A stretch of 64,000 bases of DNA from JBPCQA01 sp050998615 (GCA_050998615.1 JBPCQA010000001.1:56950-120949); one strand, 5' to 3'. Counted from the first letter of the stretch, positions 7,483-16,416 are shown. The notes: generated by a model not told the origin, from the sequence alone. Numbers and translations: made by a program.

Positions 7483-8427
7483 ATGAGCTTGACGATTGGT
7501 ATCGATGTCGGAGGCACCAAAATTGCCGCCGGCGTGGTTGACCAGGCGGGCGCGGTCGTGGAGGAGCAGCGTCGCAATACGCCGGCGACCGACGCTGAGG
7601 CCACCGAGGCTGCGATCATCGACGTGGTGAGGGAGTTGCAGACCCACCACGAGGTTGAGGCGGTGGGGATCGGCGCGGCGGGTTACATCGACGCCGATCG
7701 GTCGACCGTGCTGTTCGCGCCCAATCTTGCGTGGCGAGAGGAGCCTTTGCGTGCCGCCATCGAGATTGGCACCGGTGTCCCGGTCGTCGTAGAGAACGAC
7801 GTCAACGCGGCGGCCTGGGGCGAGTTCCAGTTCGGTGCCGGGGCCGATGTCGATGATCTCGTTATGGTCGCGCTCGGCACCGGGATCGGCGGCGGCATTG
7901 TGTTGAAGGGCGAACTGTTTCGTGGTTCGTTCGGCATGGCCGGAGAGTTCGGTCATGTCCGGGTGGTGCCCGATGGTCAGGTGTGCGGTTGTGGCAACCG
8001 AGGCTGCTGGGAGCAGTACGCGAGCGGGCATGCGCTGCAGCGTTTCGTCCGTGAGGTTGCCGAGACCGGCTCACCGTTAGCTGCGGCGCTGCTTGAGGCA
8101 GCTGAAGGCTCGGTGGCCGCGATCTCCGGGCCGATGATCACGGCCGCGGCGCAACGCGGCGACCGACTGGCCTTGGACGCGTTCGAGTCAGTGGGGATGT
8201 GGCTGGGCATCGGCATCGCCGACCTGGCCTGCTCCCTCGACCCTGGAGTCGTGGTGGTGGGAGGCGGGTTGTCCGAAGCCGGGGAACTGCTGCTCAAACC
8301 TGCGAAGACGGCATTCAAACACCAGCTGACCGGTCGAGGGCACCGACCGGAGCTGCAGATCCGTGTCGCAGAGCTTGGCAACAAGGCGGGGATGACGGGT
8401 TCCGCAGACTTGGCGCGACACCGCTGA
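7483..8427 (+). CDS. ROK-family sugar kinase, probable glucokinase
   Basis: A 314-residue ROK kinase. The phosphate-binding loop is DVGGTKIAAGVV, the catalytic Asp lies in NDVNAAAWGE, and GTGIGGGIV is the second phosphate loop. The zinc site CGCGNRGCWEQYASG is the ROK signature. ATG 7483 follows GGAGG with nine-nt spacing; earlier in-frame starts lie inside the upstream gene. The product would phosphorylate glucose or a related hexose with ATP. ROK regulators are excluded because there is no N-terminal HTH. Confidence 0.88.
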   Translation: MSLTIGIDVGGTKIAAGVVDQAGAVVEEQRRNTPATDAEATEAAIIDVVRELQTHHEVEAVGIGAAGYIDADRSTVLFAPNLAWREEPLRAAIEIGTGVPVVVENDVNAAAWGEFQFGAGADVDDLVMVALGTGIGGGIVLKGELFRGSFGMAGEFGHVRVVPDGQVCGCGNRGCWEQYASGHALQRFVREVAETGSPLAAALLEAAEGSVAAISGPMITAAAQRGDRLALDAFESVGMWLGIGIADLACSLDPGVVVVGGGLSEAGELLLKPAKTAFKHQLTGRGHRPELQIRVAELGNKAGMTGSADLARHR

Positions 8428-8480
8428 GCCGGCGACGGCACGGGTCGTGACGCCGGGATATCGCTGGTTGGAAGGTTCAG

Positions 8481-9152
8481 ATGGCCACGATCGTGGTGAT
8501 GACATACAACGTGTGGTGGCCGCACAACCAAGCGCAGGTGACGCGGGTGGTCAATGCCGTCTCGCCGGACCTGGTTATCGTGCAAGAGGCGCCGAAGGCG
8601 ATCGGGGTGTGGCGCTGGCAGTGTGATCGGGTGGCCCGCGCGTGGCAGCTGCGGCGGGTTTCCGGTGGACGCGATGCCGGCAGCAACATGATCTGCGTCT
8701 CGGGCCGGGTCACGGTGCTCGACGCGTCGAAGCGACGCCTCACGCAGCCGCGCTTCAAGCCTCGGCGCGGCATCGTGACAGCGCAGTGCGAGGTCGGGGG
8801 TTACGAGTTCGGGGTGGTGGGTGTGCACTTGTCCTTGCTGAAGGACTCGCGACCCGCCGAGGCCGCGGAGGCGCTGGCCGACGCGGCCCGTTTGCGCGGC
8901 CCGACCATCGTGGCCGGCGACCTCAACGAGCTACCGAGTGGCCCAGCGTGGCAGGTCTTCCGTGATGCGGGGTACGTCGACCACGCCCGACCCGACGACA
9001 CGACGTTCAGCTCCACCACCCGCGAGAAGCGGATCGACGCCCTGCTGGTCAAGGGCCTGACGGTGGCAGATCAGGGAGTGCCAAGCCTGGCGCCGGAATT
9101 GCTGTCAAAGGCGAGCGACCATTGCCCGGTAGTGGCCACTATCGAGCTCTGA
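8481..9152 (+). CDS. Endonuclease/exonuclease/phosphatase-fold protein
   Basis: A 223-residue EEP-fold hydrolase. The N-terminal MTYNVWW carries the conserved Asn, VIVQEAP the metal-binding Glu, VVGVHLSLL a catalytic His, IVAGDLNELPSG the GDLN motif, and SDHCPVVATIEL the C-terminal Asp-His pair. The substrate could be DNA, a phospholipid or a sugar phosphate. The compact size without a signal peptide suggests a cytosolic enzyme. GGAAGG precedes the ATG. Confidence 0.8.
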   Translation: MATIVVMTYNVWWPHNQAQVTRVVNAVSPDLVIVQEAPKAIGVWRWQCDRVARAWQLRRVSGGRDAGSNMICVSGRVTVLDASKRRLTQPRFKPRRGIVTAQCEVGGYEFGVVGVHLSLLKDSRPAEAAEALADAARLRGPTIVAGDLNELPSGPAWQVFRDAGYVDHARPDDTTFSSTTREKRIDALLVKGLTVADQGVPSLAPELLSKASDHCPVVATIEL

Positions 9153-9801
9153 GGCGGATGCTTCACTGCGAAAGGAGGATCAGTCGTTGCATGACAACCG
9201 GTATACCTGCTGATTTTCGGATTGCATCGCTGGATTCCCCCAAGAGGGGTGGTTACGGATCAGCGGTCTACTCACCTGCCGCGATGCCGGGCTGTTCTCG
9301 GCTGCGGCGTCGATGGCTGCCCTATCGGCTCCATTTGTGGGTCAGGTTGGGTTTGTGGGCGCTGATGTGTTCGCTCATGGGCTGGACCTTCGGTAAGCGG
9401 TGGGCAATAGCTGGGCCCTTGGTCGCCGAAGGCTCTCTCCGGGTGGTCTCCATCGCGGCAGCCCTTCGCCGCAAGAGTCAACGGGCCACGGGATGAGGTC
9501 GTCATCTGGCCAGTAGCCCCCGACCGCTGCTGAGCGGCTCGGCTACGACATCCACAGTCGGGAGCGGTGTGGCCGAACGGTTCGTCTTGGCGCAGCGTGG
9601 CCGGCAAGCCCCGACGCTGAGCTTGCCCCAGCCGGCTCAACGTCTCATCTTGGCGCGCAGGGTGTGGGCGAGTAGGGGCGGGCGCGAGTGGGGCCTGGCG
9701 GTAGAAAGGGTGGCGGGCCGTCGCGCCGCCGAAGCCTCCGACGCAGCCGAGCATCCGACGCTGACGTCGCGTCAGTGGGCTGCGTCAGTTGGCAGGTCTC
9801 G
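9153..9801. other. 650-bp stretch without a convincing gene
   Basis: The only hint of coding is a 101-codon frame from ATG 9191 to 9496 on the plus strand. It has AGGAGG 12 nt upstream and one possible membrane segment (WVRLGLWALMCSLMGW), but its composition is unlike its neighbours. An imperfect hairpin lies at 9513-9546 (GTAGCC...GGCTAC with an inner CCGCT/AGCGG stem). The remainder reads as non-coding on both strands. It separates convergent genes, so a decayed region or terminator zone is likely. Confidence 0.4.
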
Positions 9802-11055
9802 TCAGCTGGCGCGGCGGTAGTCGGGGACTAGCACCATCGCGAGCTGCTCCAGGAACAAGCCGACGTCTGTGACGATGCCGCGGGCCTGAGACGAGCCCCG
9901 GTCCGCGAGCTTGGTGACGGTGGCCGGGTTGATGTCGACGCAGACGAGGGGCACCGAGGCCGGCAAAAGGTTCCCGGTGCCCACCGAGTGGAGCATGGTC
10001 GCCACCATCAGGCAAAAGCCGACGTCCGCGAGTTGCGCACGCATCGCCCGCTGACCCTCGATCACGTCCGTGTAGACATCGGGCAACGGCCCATCGTCAC
10101 GCACCGAGCCGACCAGCACGAAACTCTTGCCACCCTTGACGAGGGCGTGCATGATGCCCCCGGTCAGCACACCCTGCTCAACCGCGTCGGCGATCGAGCC
10201 CGCCTTGCGGATCGTGTTGAGCGCACGAATATGGTGCTCGTGGCCGTGCTCGACTCCCTTGCCCAGCGCAAGATCGACACCCAAGGAAGTGCCGTACAGC
10301 GCCGCCTCGATGTCGTGGGTCGCTAGGGCGTTTCCGGCGAACAGTACGTCGACGTACCCCGCGTTGACCATCGCCACCATCGCCGGCGCGGCACCGGTGT
10401 GCACCACGCCGGGACCGCCAACCCACAACACTTTCTTACCCGCCTGTTTGGCGTCCCGGATCCCGTCCGCCACCTGGCGCACAAGCAGTGTTTGCGGTTT
10501 CTCGCTGGAGACGTCGGACTCCATGAAACCGAAGATCTCGTCCGCGACACCACCGGCCGGCGCAGGTGTCTTTACCTTGATACCGGAGACGCCGCACACG
10601 ACGTCCATGCCGGCCTTCACATCAGACATCGGGAGTGTGTAGACACGCGGCGACTCACCACTGCGTTCGACGATGAGGCCACAGTCCATCTCGGGGTTTT
10701 CCACGGTCAGCCATTGCTTGTCCAGCCGCACCTGAGTGTCGAGATTGGTAGTCGAGTAGAAGCCGTCTGGGAACACTCCGTCGATCTCGGCGGCACTGAC
10801 CGTGAGATCTCCGGGATCGACCATGTTGACCCCGCGGGTCTGCAGCCTCATCAACAGCCGCTGCAGCGATTCGTCATCGCTTGCGGTAACCATGATTCGG
10901 GCGTACGACGGGTCGTCGGAATCATGGCCGACCTTGAACTCCTCGATCACGTGGTCGCTGCCGTAGTCACGGATGTCGTCGAGCACCCGTGACAAGATTC
11001 CGCTGTCCATCAAGTTGCCGGTGATCTCGACGGTTTCGGAAGCCTCAGCGCTCAT
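9802..11055 (-). CDS. TIGR00300/LOR-SDH domain protein, putative ornithine cyclodeaminase-type enzyme
   Basis: A 417-residue protein. The N-terminal 110 residues match the LOR/SDH conserved domain (ETVEITGNLMDSGILSRVLD; the alternation around YARIMVTASDDE). The remainder has a nucleotide-binding look (LWVGGPGVVHTGAAPAMVAM, LFAGNALATHDIE). This architecture is known in archaeal TIGR00300 proteins and at the C-terminus of cyanobacterial AgrE/ArgZ, where it is tied to ornithine-to-proline conversion with NAD. ATG 11055 is chosen because TAGGCT lies six nt upstream, giving a leaderless transcript; GTG 11061 would fall within six nt of the box. No arginine catabolic genes are nearby. Confidence 0.7.
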   Translation of the reverse strand: MSAEASETVEITGNLMDSGILSRVLDDIRDYGSDHVIEEFKVGHDSDDPSYARIMVTASDDESLQRLLMRLQTRGVNMVDPGDLTVSAAEIDGVFPDGFYSTTNLDTQVRLDKQWLTVENPEMDCGLIVERSGESPRVYTLPMSDVKAGMDVVCGVSGIKVKTPAPAGGVADEIFGFMESDVSSEKPQTLLVRQVADGIRDAKQAGKKVLWVGGPGVVHTGAAPAMVAMVNAGYVDVLFAGNALATHDIEAALYGTSLGVDLALGKGVEHGHEHHIRALNTIRKAGSIADAVEQGVLTGGIMHALVKGGKSFVLVGSVRDDGPLPDVYTDVIEGQRAMRAQLADVGFCLMVATMLHSVGTGNLLPASVPLVCVDINPATVTKLADRGSSQARGIVTDVGLFLEQLAMVLVPDYRRAS

Positions 11056-11061
11056 CTGCAC

Positions 11062-11067
11062 AGCCTA
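11062..11067 (-). promoter_or_regulatory. -10 element of a probable leaderless promoter
   Basis: On the minus strand TAGGCT is followed by GTGCAG and then ATG 11055, a six-nt spacing that places the transcript start at the ATG. Confidence 0.5.
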
Positions 11068-11108
11068 ACGATCACCAGGCCTTGAAGCCCGCGGGCTCTT
11101 AGCTATAG

Positions 11109-11798
11109 CTAGACCACTGCTCCGTCGTCGGAGCCAAAGTCGTCATCGGAGCGATCCTTCATGGTCGCCACCAAGGTGATAAAGCCGCCGATGAAGCCGC
11201 CGGCAGCGATCAGCGCTAGCCAGGACGGCAGGGCGATCGAGAAGAAAGCGGACACGAGCAGCAGCATCGGCCCTCCGACCAGCCCGAGCCAGGCGAGTTG
11301 CTTGGAGCCCGGGAGCTTCGGTAGCGGGGGTGGCGGCTCTGGGACGAAGCGCTCACCGTCTTCGTCGGCCGCTTGACCCCGGGAAATTGCAGCGAAGCTC
11401 TCGTCGTCGGGCGGCGTCTGGGGCGACGGCTCCGCTGGCGTGGCCCAGTCAAGGTCTTCGTTCACCGGCCAGCGGGGAACATCATCGAAGACGGGTTGGT
11501 CGAAGCCTGCGACGATCTGGGCCCAGATGAGGTCATCGTTCGTCTCGATGAGCAACGGATCCTGCTGGAGGACCAGCTGACGCGCCTGCGCCGACGCCGC
11601 CGCATCGACGTACAACCGGTCGACGACATCGATGCGGAACTCGGGTCGCTCAAAGCCCGTCGTGCTCGCTGTCTCGGCGGGCTTGGCGTACGCGGCGATG
11701 CCACGGTCCCGCAGCTCATCGAGCAGTGCGTCGGCCAGCCGGGGGTGCAGGTCGGCGACAGGCGTGTAGGAGGCCGCGGTGAGGCCGTTAGACCGCAT
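11109..11798 (-). CDS. Conserved actinobacterial membrane protein of unknown function
   Basis: A 229-residue protein. The first 90 residues form a globular part (HPRLADALLDELRDRGIAAY, DRLYVDAAASAQARQLV). A Pro/Asp-rich linker with PEPPPPLPKLPG follows, then two hydrophobic segments (LAWLGLVGGPMLLLVSAFF and WLALIAAGGFIGGFITLVA) and an acidic tail. The N-terminal part looks like a DUF2007/ACT-like fold that handles 'RGIAAYAKPAE', but I cannot assign a function. The start overlaps the end of the esterase gene by 11 nt, so the two form an operon. Confidence 0.65.
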   Translation of the reverse strand: MRSNGLTAASYTPVADLHPRLADALLDELRDRGIAAYAKPAETASTTGFERPEFRIDVVDRLYVDAAASAQARQLVLQQDPLLIETNDDLIWAQIVAGFDQPVFDDVPRWPVNEDLDWATPAEPSPQTPPDDESFAAISRGQAADEDGERFVPEPPPPLPKLPGSKQLAWLGLVGGPMLLLVSAFFSIALPSWLALIAAGGFIGGFITLVATMKDRSDDDFGSDDGAVV

Positions 11799-12564
11799 GA
11801 CGATCGGTCCTCAAAAGACGTCGGTCACACGTCCTGGCGATGAACCGCGCGGATAGTGAAAAGATGCTGGCCGCATCGTTGTCGAGTGTGGCGACATGGT
11901 AGCTGTCGGCCAGCAGCCGCTCAGACACGTCGCGGGATGAGACCCGTTGGGTGATCAGCTGCGCTGACAACGGCTCCACCACATGATCCTCGACCGAACG
12001 GAACAGCAGCAGCGGCGACGTGATCTTGGGCAGGTCGTTGCAGGTGACCTTCCAGGCCGACCGCAAGGAGTCGAGTGCCTTGAGGGGGACGCGTTCGTAG
12101 CAGTGCTCGTCGACGCCTGGCATCTTGATGTCGTTGCCAATCCCGGCCAGCGAGCCAACCAGGTGTTTGAGGAGTGGCACGGCGATCAGCCGCTTGTGGG
12201 TGCTGCTCACTGAGGGGTTGACCAAGACCAAACCGGCCACGGTTTCGGCGCGTTGTTCCGCCAACCGCAGGGCAAGTGTGCCGCCCATCGACAGGCCTGC
12301 TACGACGACGTGTTCGCACCTCACGCGAAGCAAGTCGAAGGCGCGGGAGGCCTCGGCGTACCAGTCGTGCCACCGGGTCTTGTTCAGCTGCTGCCAGCCT
12401 GTCGAGTGACCGGGTAGCAGCGGGACGTTGACGGCCCACCCTTGCTTGGCCAGGTGTTCGGCCCACGGCCGCATCGAAACCGGAGAGCCGGTGAACCCGT
12501 GCAACAACAGCACTCCAACGGGTCCGCCCTCGACATGGAACGGCTCAGCCTGTGCTACCGACAC
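11788..12564 (-). CDS. Alpha/beta-hydrolase, Est30-like carboxylesterase/monoacylglycerol lipase
   Basis: A 258-residue cytosolic hydrolase. The oxyanion-hole motif is LLHGFTGSP, the nucleophile elbow is GLSMGG, and the C-terminal ADSYHVATLDND supplies the His. The short form without signal peptide and the HGFTGSP motif resemble Est30-type carboxylesterases and mycobacterial lipases acting on short acyl esters or monoglycerides. GTG 12564 is preceded by CAGGAG. The overlap with the downstream membrane-protein gene indicates co-translation. Confidence 0.82.
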   Translation of the reverse strand: MSVAQAEPFHVEGGPVGVLLLHGFTGSPVSMRPWAEHLAKQGWAVNVPLLPGHSTGWQQLNKTRWHDWYAEASRAFDLLRVRCEHVVVAGLSMGGTLALRLAEQRAETVAGLVLVNPSVSSTHKRLIAVPLLKHLVGSLAGIGNDIKMPGVDEHCYERVPLKALDSLRSAWKVTCNDLPKITSPLLLFRSVEDHVVEPLSAQLITQRVSSRDVSERLLADSYHVATLDNDAASIFSLSARFIARTCDRRLLRTDRHAV

Positions 12565-12849
12565 GGTTTCTCCTGCAGTGCCTCGGCCCCCTGCGGGCTG
12601 TGTTCATCGTGTCATGCCAGGCGCTGGTTTTCGAGTGATGTCACGATTGTCGTGCGGCTACTTCTCGGCGCCGCCTGACCGCAGTCCCCCGCGCGTCAGG
12701 CGCTCAGCGAGCTCCGCCGGGCGCGGGGTGGGAACTTGCCGGTGGCCCCTTCGCACAGTCACCTCCATTGATTCCAGCCGCGGAGAGGACCGTCGTTCCC
12801 TCAAGTTTCGGGATCGTCAGTATGGTGACAAGCGTCAAGGAGGTCGTCG

Positions 12850-13767
12850 GTGTTCTATTGGATGCTGAAGTGGGTGTTGGTCGGCCCGCTGCTCAAGCTC
12901 ATCTTTCGGCCGATCGCCGTGGGAACCGAGAACGTCCCAGCTACCGGGCCAGCGATCTTGGCAAGCAATCACCTGTCCTACTCCGACTGGCTGTTCATGC
13001 CGGTGACAATTCCTCGACGCGTCACATTCGTCGCAAAGGCCGAATACTTCACGACGCCGGGGATCAAGGGTTGGTTGCAGGGCAAGTTTTTCAAGGGGGC
13101 GGGACAGGTTCCGATCGACCGCTCCGGAGGGCGGGTGTCTGAGGGTGCCATCAAGACCGGCCTGAAGATACTGGGGGCCGGTGACCTGTTCGGGATCTAT
13201 CCCGAGGGCACGCGTTCCCCCGACGGGCGGCTCTACCGCGGCAAGACCGGCGTGGCCCGGATGGCGCTAGAAGCGAAGGTTCCGGTGATTCCATTGGCGG
13301 TGATCGGCACGAATGTGGTGGCGCCTCCGGGGAGAATCTTCGGCAGATACGCGCGACCTGTGGTGAAGTTCGGCAAGCCACTCGACTTCTCCCGTTATCA
13401 GGGGATGGAAGGCGACCGCTTCGTGCTGCGCTCGATCACCGACGAGATCATGTACGAGATCTTGGAGATGTCTGGTCAGGAGTACGTCGACATCTACGCC
13501 GCCCGCGCGAAAGAGGAGGCGCAAGCCGAGGCCAAGGCCGCGGTGGCGGCCGTCAGGGCGAAGGCGAGGGAGGCCGCGGCCGCCGCGAAGGAAGAGGCGA
13601 GGCAAGCTGTGACCGCGGTCAAGGAGCAGACCGAGGAGCTGGTCGAGAAGACCGCAGGGACATCGGAGGAAACGCCCATCGACCAGCCGGTTTCCGACCG
13701 ATCTGGAAGCGGGTCGCCCCGCCTCCAACCACCAGACTCCGGTCCGCAAGGCTCCCCGCCTAAGTGA
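12850..13767 (+). CDS. 1-acylglycerol-3-phosphate O-acyltransferase (PlsC family) with helical tail
   Basis: A 305-residue membrane-associated acyltransferase that would make phosphatidic acid. The catalytic NHLSYSD (NHx4D) is at about residue 38, and YPEGTRSPDGRLYRGKTG is the glycerol-phosphate-binding block. The family usually ends near residue 215. Here about 90 extra residues follow: an Ala/Lys/Glu-rich amphipathic helix (repeats of the AKEEA type, about residues 217-260) and a Ser/Pro-rich tail. GTG 12850 follows AAGGAGG. Position matches Rv2182c between the pimB and aroG homologues. Confidence 0.88.
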   Translation: MFYWMLKWVLVGPLLKLIFRPIAVGTENVPATGPAILASNHLSYSDWLFMPVTIPRRVTFVAKAEYFTTPGIKGWLQGKFFKGAGQVPIDRSGGRVSEGAIKTGLKILGAGDLFGIYPEGTRSPDGRLYRGKTGVARMALEAKVPVIPLAVIGTNVVAPPGRIFGRYARPVVKFGKPLDFSRYQGMEGDRFVLRSITDEIMYEILEMSGQEYVDIYAARAKEEAQAEAKAAVAAVRAKAREAAAAAKEEARQAVTAVKEQTEELVEKTAGTSEETPIDQPVSDRSGSGSPRLQPPDSGPQGSPPK

Positions 13768-13827
13768 ACTACCGCCTCACCCGAGTGTCGGCGCGTAGAG
13801 CGGGTTCTAAAGCGAAAGGAAAAGCAG

Positions 13828-14853
13828 ATGCGGGTTGGGGTGTTGACCGGAGGCGGGGACTGCCCGGGGTTGAATGCGGTGATACGCGCCGTCGTACGCA
13901 AGGGAGTCAGCGAGTACGGCTTTGAGCTGATCGGGTTCCGTGACGGCTGGCGTGGTTTGTTGGAGAACCAGACCAGTGAGCTTGGGATCCCTCAGGTTCG
14001 GGGGATTCTGCCTCGAGGCGGCACGATCCTCGGGTCATCGCGGACCAATCCGTTCGGAGTCGAGAGCGGGGTCGACCTGATCCGGGCCAACCTGGAGACC
14101 AACCGGGTTGACGCGCTGATCGCGATCGGTGGGGAGGACACCTTGGGGGTCGCGGCCAAGCTCGTGGAGTCGGGCGTACAGGTTGTCGGCGTACCCAAAA
14201 CAATCGACAACGACCTCAGCGGCACCGACTTCACTTTCGGCTTCGACACTGCCGTGAACATCGCAATGGAGGCCATCGATCGCCTGCACACCACGGCCGA
14301 ATCCCACCATCGGGTCCTTGTGGTCGAGGTGATGGGGCGGCATGCGGGCTGGATCGCCTTGCATTCGGGACTGGCCGGCGGCGCGAACATAATCTTGCTT
14401 CCCGAACAGCCGTTCGACATCGAGAAGGTTTGCGAGCTGGTCGAGCGACGTTTCAAGCTGCAGTACGCACCGATCATCGTGGTCGCCGAGGGTGCCGTCC
14501 CGGTGGAAGGGTCGATGGAGTCGGTGACCGGTGACCAGGACGCCTTCGGTCACGTCCGTCTCGGCGGCATCGGTGACCGGCTCGCCCAAGAGATCGAGGG
14601 CCGAACCGGCAAGGAGGCCAGAGCCGTCGTCCTGGGGCACATTCAACGTGGTGGCACCCCCACGGCATTCGACCGTTGGCTGGCCACTCGGTTCGGCCTG
14701 CATGCGATCACTGCGGTCCACGACGGCGATTTCGGCACAATGGTCGCCCTGCGTGGCACCGACATCGTGCGCATCGACCTCAACGAAGCAACCCGTGAGC
14801 TGAAGACCGTCGACCCGTCGCAGTATGCCGAGGCCGAGGTGCTGTTCGGCTAA
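13828..14853 (+). CDS. pfkA: 6-phosphofructokinase, probably pyrophosphate-dependent
   Basis: A 341-residue group III phosphofructokinase of glycolysis. GVLTGGGDCPGLNAVIR opens the nucleotide-binding domain, PKTIDNDL (123-130) holds the catalytic base Asp127, and MGRHAGWIAL and GHIQRGGTP bind the sugar phosphate. Residue 104 is Asp (GGEDTLG, 101-107) and residue 124 is Lys. This Asp/Lys pair is the known signature of PPi-dependent enzymes such as that of Amycolatopsis methanolica; ATP-dependent actinobacterial enzymes have Gly104. The ATG follows AAAGGAAAA. Confidence 0.9.
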   Translation: MRVGVLTGGGDCPGLNAVIRAVVRKGVSEYGFELIGFRDGWRGLLENQTSELGIPQVRGILPRGGTILGSSRTNPFGVESGVDLIRANLETNRVDALIAIGGEDTLGVAAKLVESGVQVVGVPKTIDNDLSGTDFTFGFDTAVNIAMEAIDRLHTTAESHHRVLVVEVMGRHAGWIALHSGLAGGANIILLPEQPFDIEKVCELVERRFKLQYAPIIVVAEGAVPVEGSMESVTGDQDAFGHVRLGGIGDRLAQEIEGRTGKEARAVVLGHIQRGGTPTAFDRWLATRFGLHAITAVHDGDFGTMVALRGTDIVRIDLNEATRELKTVDPSQYAEAEVLFG

Positions 14854-14860
14854 GAGCCCG

Positions 14861-14893
14861 AGAGCCCGGCGACTCCCTGTCTATGCGGGCTCT
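14861..14893. repeat. 33-nt palindrome-ended element, copy 1
   Basis: The element begins AGAGCCCGGCGACTCCCT and ends TGCGGGCTCT, so its eight-base ends are inverted repeats of each other. A second copy lies at 32287-32319 in the opposite orientation, differing only in the central four to five bases. This copy starts eight nt after the phosphofructokinase stop and is followed by AAAAA, so it may act as a terminator. Confidence 0.7.
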
Positions 14894-14999
14894 AAAAACC
14901 GGCTCACAGCACGGGGGGCCGGCTCGGTCGACCGGCACCGAGGATCCGGACCGTTGCGGCGTCGTACAGCCGGGGCGCTCTCTGGTCGGGCCAGTCGAT

Positions 15000-15005
15000 T
15001 ACGCT
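15000..15005 (+). promoter_or_regulatory. -10 element of a probable leaderless promoter for DAHP synthase
   Basis: TACGCT ends seven nt before GTG 15013, with no Shine-Dalgarno sequence in between. Confidence 0.5.
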
Positions 15006-15012
15006 TGCCGAC

Positions 15013-16359
15013 GTGCCCATCCCCACGCTCGAGCAGCTGCATTCGCTGGGAGCTGAGCAGCAGCCGGTGTGGCGTGACCGAGGCGAGGTGGCCGCAGTCG
15101 TTTCGCGGTTGCGCCGACTGCCGCCGCTGGTGTTCGCCGGCGAGTGCGATGAGCTCAAGGCGCAGTTGGCGGCGGTAGTCGCCGGCCGGGCGTTCGTGTT
15201 GCAGGGCGGCGACTGCGCCGAGACGTTCGAGGGAGTGACTGCAGAGAACATCCAGGCCAAGCTTCAGGTGCTGTTGCAGATGGCTGTCGTGCTGACGTAC
15301 GCCGCGTCGGTGCCGGTGGTGAAGCTGGGCCGAATAGCCGGGCAGTACGCGAAGCCGCGCTCCAGCAATGTCGAAACTCGCGGCGGTCAGCGGCTGCCCG
15401 CGTATCGCGGTGACGCGGTCAACGGTGCTGCCTTCACTGCGGCGGATCGATGCCCTGACCCGCAGCGGCTGGTCCAGATGTACCACTCGTCGGCCGCCAC
15501 TTTGAATCTGTGCCGCGCCTTTTTGCAAGGTGGCTACGCGGACCTGCGTCAGATGCACGCCTGGAACACCGACTTTGTGCGCACCAGCCCGGTTGGCGCC
15601 GTCTACGAGAAGTTGGCTGGCGACATCGACAAGGCGCTCGACTTCATGAAGGCGATCGGGGCGGAGTCCCACGAGCTGCATCGGGTCACGTTCCACAGCA
15701 GTCACGAGGCGCTGATCTTGGAATACGAGCATGCGCTCACCCGAGTCGACTCGCGCACCGGGGCGCCGTACGACGTCTCCGGCCATTTCTTGTGGATCGG
15801 CGAGCGGACTCGGCAGCTCGACCATGCCCATGTCGAACTCTTGTCGCGGGTGCGTAATCCGATTGGCGTGAAGCTCGGGCCGGCCACGACCGCGGATGAC
15901 GCGGTGGCGCTGGCGTCCAGACTCAACCCCGACAATGAGCCAGGTCGGTTGACCTTCGTCACCCGGATGGGAGCAGGCAAGATCCGTGATGTGCTCCCCG
16001 ACCTGGTCGACAAGGTGACAGCGGCGGGGTCGCAGGTCGCCTGGGTGACCGACCCGATGCACGGCAACACGTTCGAGACGTCGACCGGCTACAAGACGCG
16101 CAATTTCGACGACGTGATCGAAGAGGTGCGGGGATTCTTCGAGGTGCACCACGCACTCGGCACCTGGCCGGGTGGTCTGCATGTCGAGCTGACCGGCTCC
16201 GACGTGACCGAGTGTGTTGGCGGAGGAGAGGCGCTCGACGAACACGGGCTGCGGCACCGCTACGAGTCCGTCTGCGACCCCCGGCTCAATCGCACCCAAT
16301 CGTTGGAGTTGGCCTTCTTGGTGGCCGAAATGCTGCGCGAGAAGCGGCATAATGCCTGA
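15013..16359 (+). CDS. aroG: Class II 3-deoxy-7-phosphoheptulonate (DAHP) synthase
   Basis: A 448-residue enzyme condensing phosphoenolpyruvate and erythrose 4-phosphate as the first step of the shikimate pathway. Plant-type (class II) features include FVLQGGDCAETFEG with a metal-binding Cys, KPRSSNVE, the conserved GARTRQLDHAHVE-like block, TRMGAGKIRDVLP, WVTDPMHGNT and HVELTGSDVTECVGG. GTG 15013 is supported by the -10 box just upstream. Position matches Rv2178c. The N-terminal extension seen in the allosteric mycobacterial enzyme appears present. Confidence 0.93.
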   Translation: MPIPTLEQLHSLGAEQQPVWRDRGEVAAVVSRLRRLPPLVFAGECDELKAQLAAVVAGRAFVLQGGDCAETFEGVTAENIQAKLQVLLQMAVVLTYAASVPVVKLGRIAGQYAKPRSSNVETRGGQRLPAYRGDAVNGAAFTAADRCPDPQRLVQMYHSSAATLNLCRAFLQGGYADLRQMHAWNTDFVRTSPVGAVYEKLAGDIDKALDFMKAIGAESHELHRVTFHSSHEALILEYEHALTRVDSRTGAPYDVSGHFLWIGERTRQLDHAHVELLSRVRNPIGVKLGPATTADDAVALASRLNPDNEPGRLTFVTRMGAGKIRDVLPDLVDKVTAAGSQVAWVTDPMHGNTFETSTGYKTRNFDDVIEEVRGFFEVHHALGTWPGGLHVELTGSDVTECVGGGEALDEHGLRHRYESVCDPRLNRTQSLELAFLVAEMLREKRHNA

Positions 16360-16416
16360 TCGGCAACCGGTGATCGATGCGTCACGTACCCGGGCTTTGG
16401 TGACAGCGGCCGGGGC

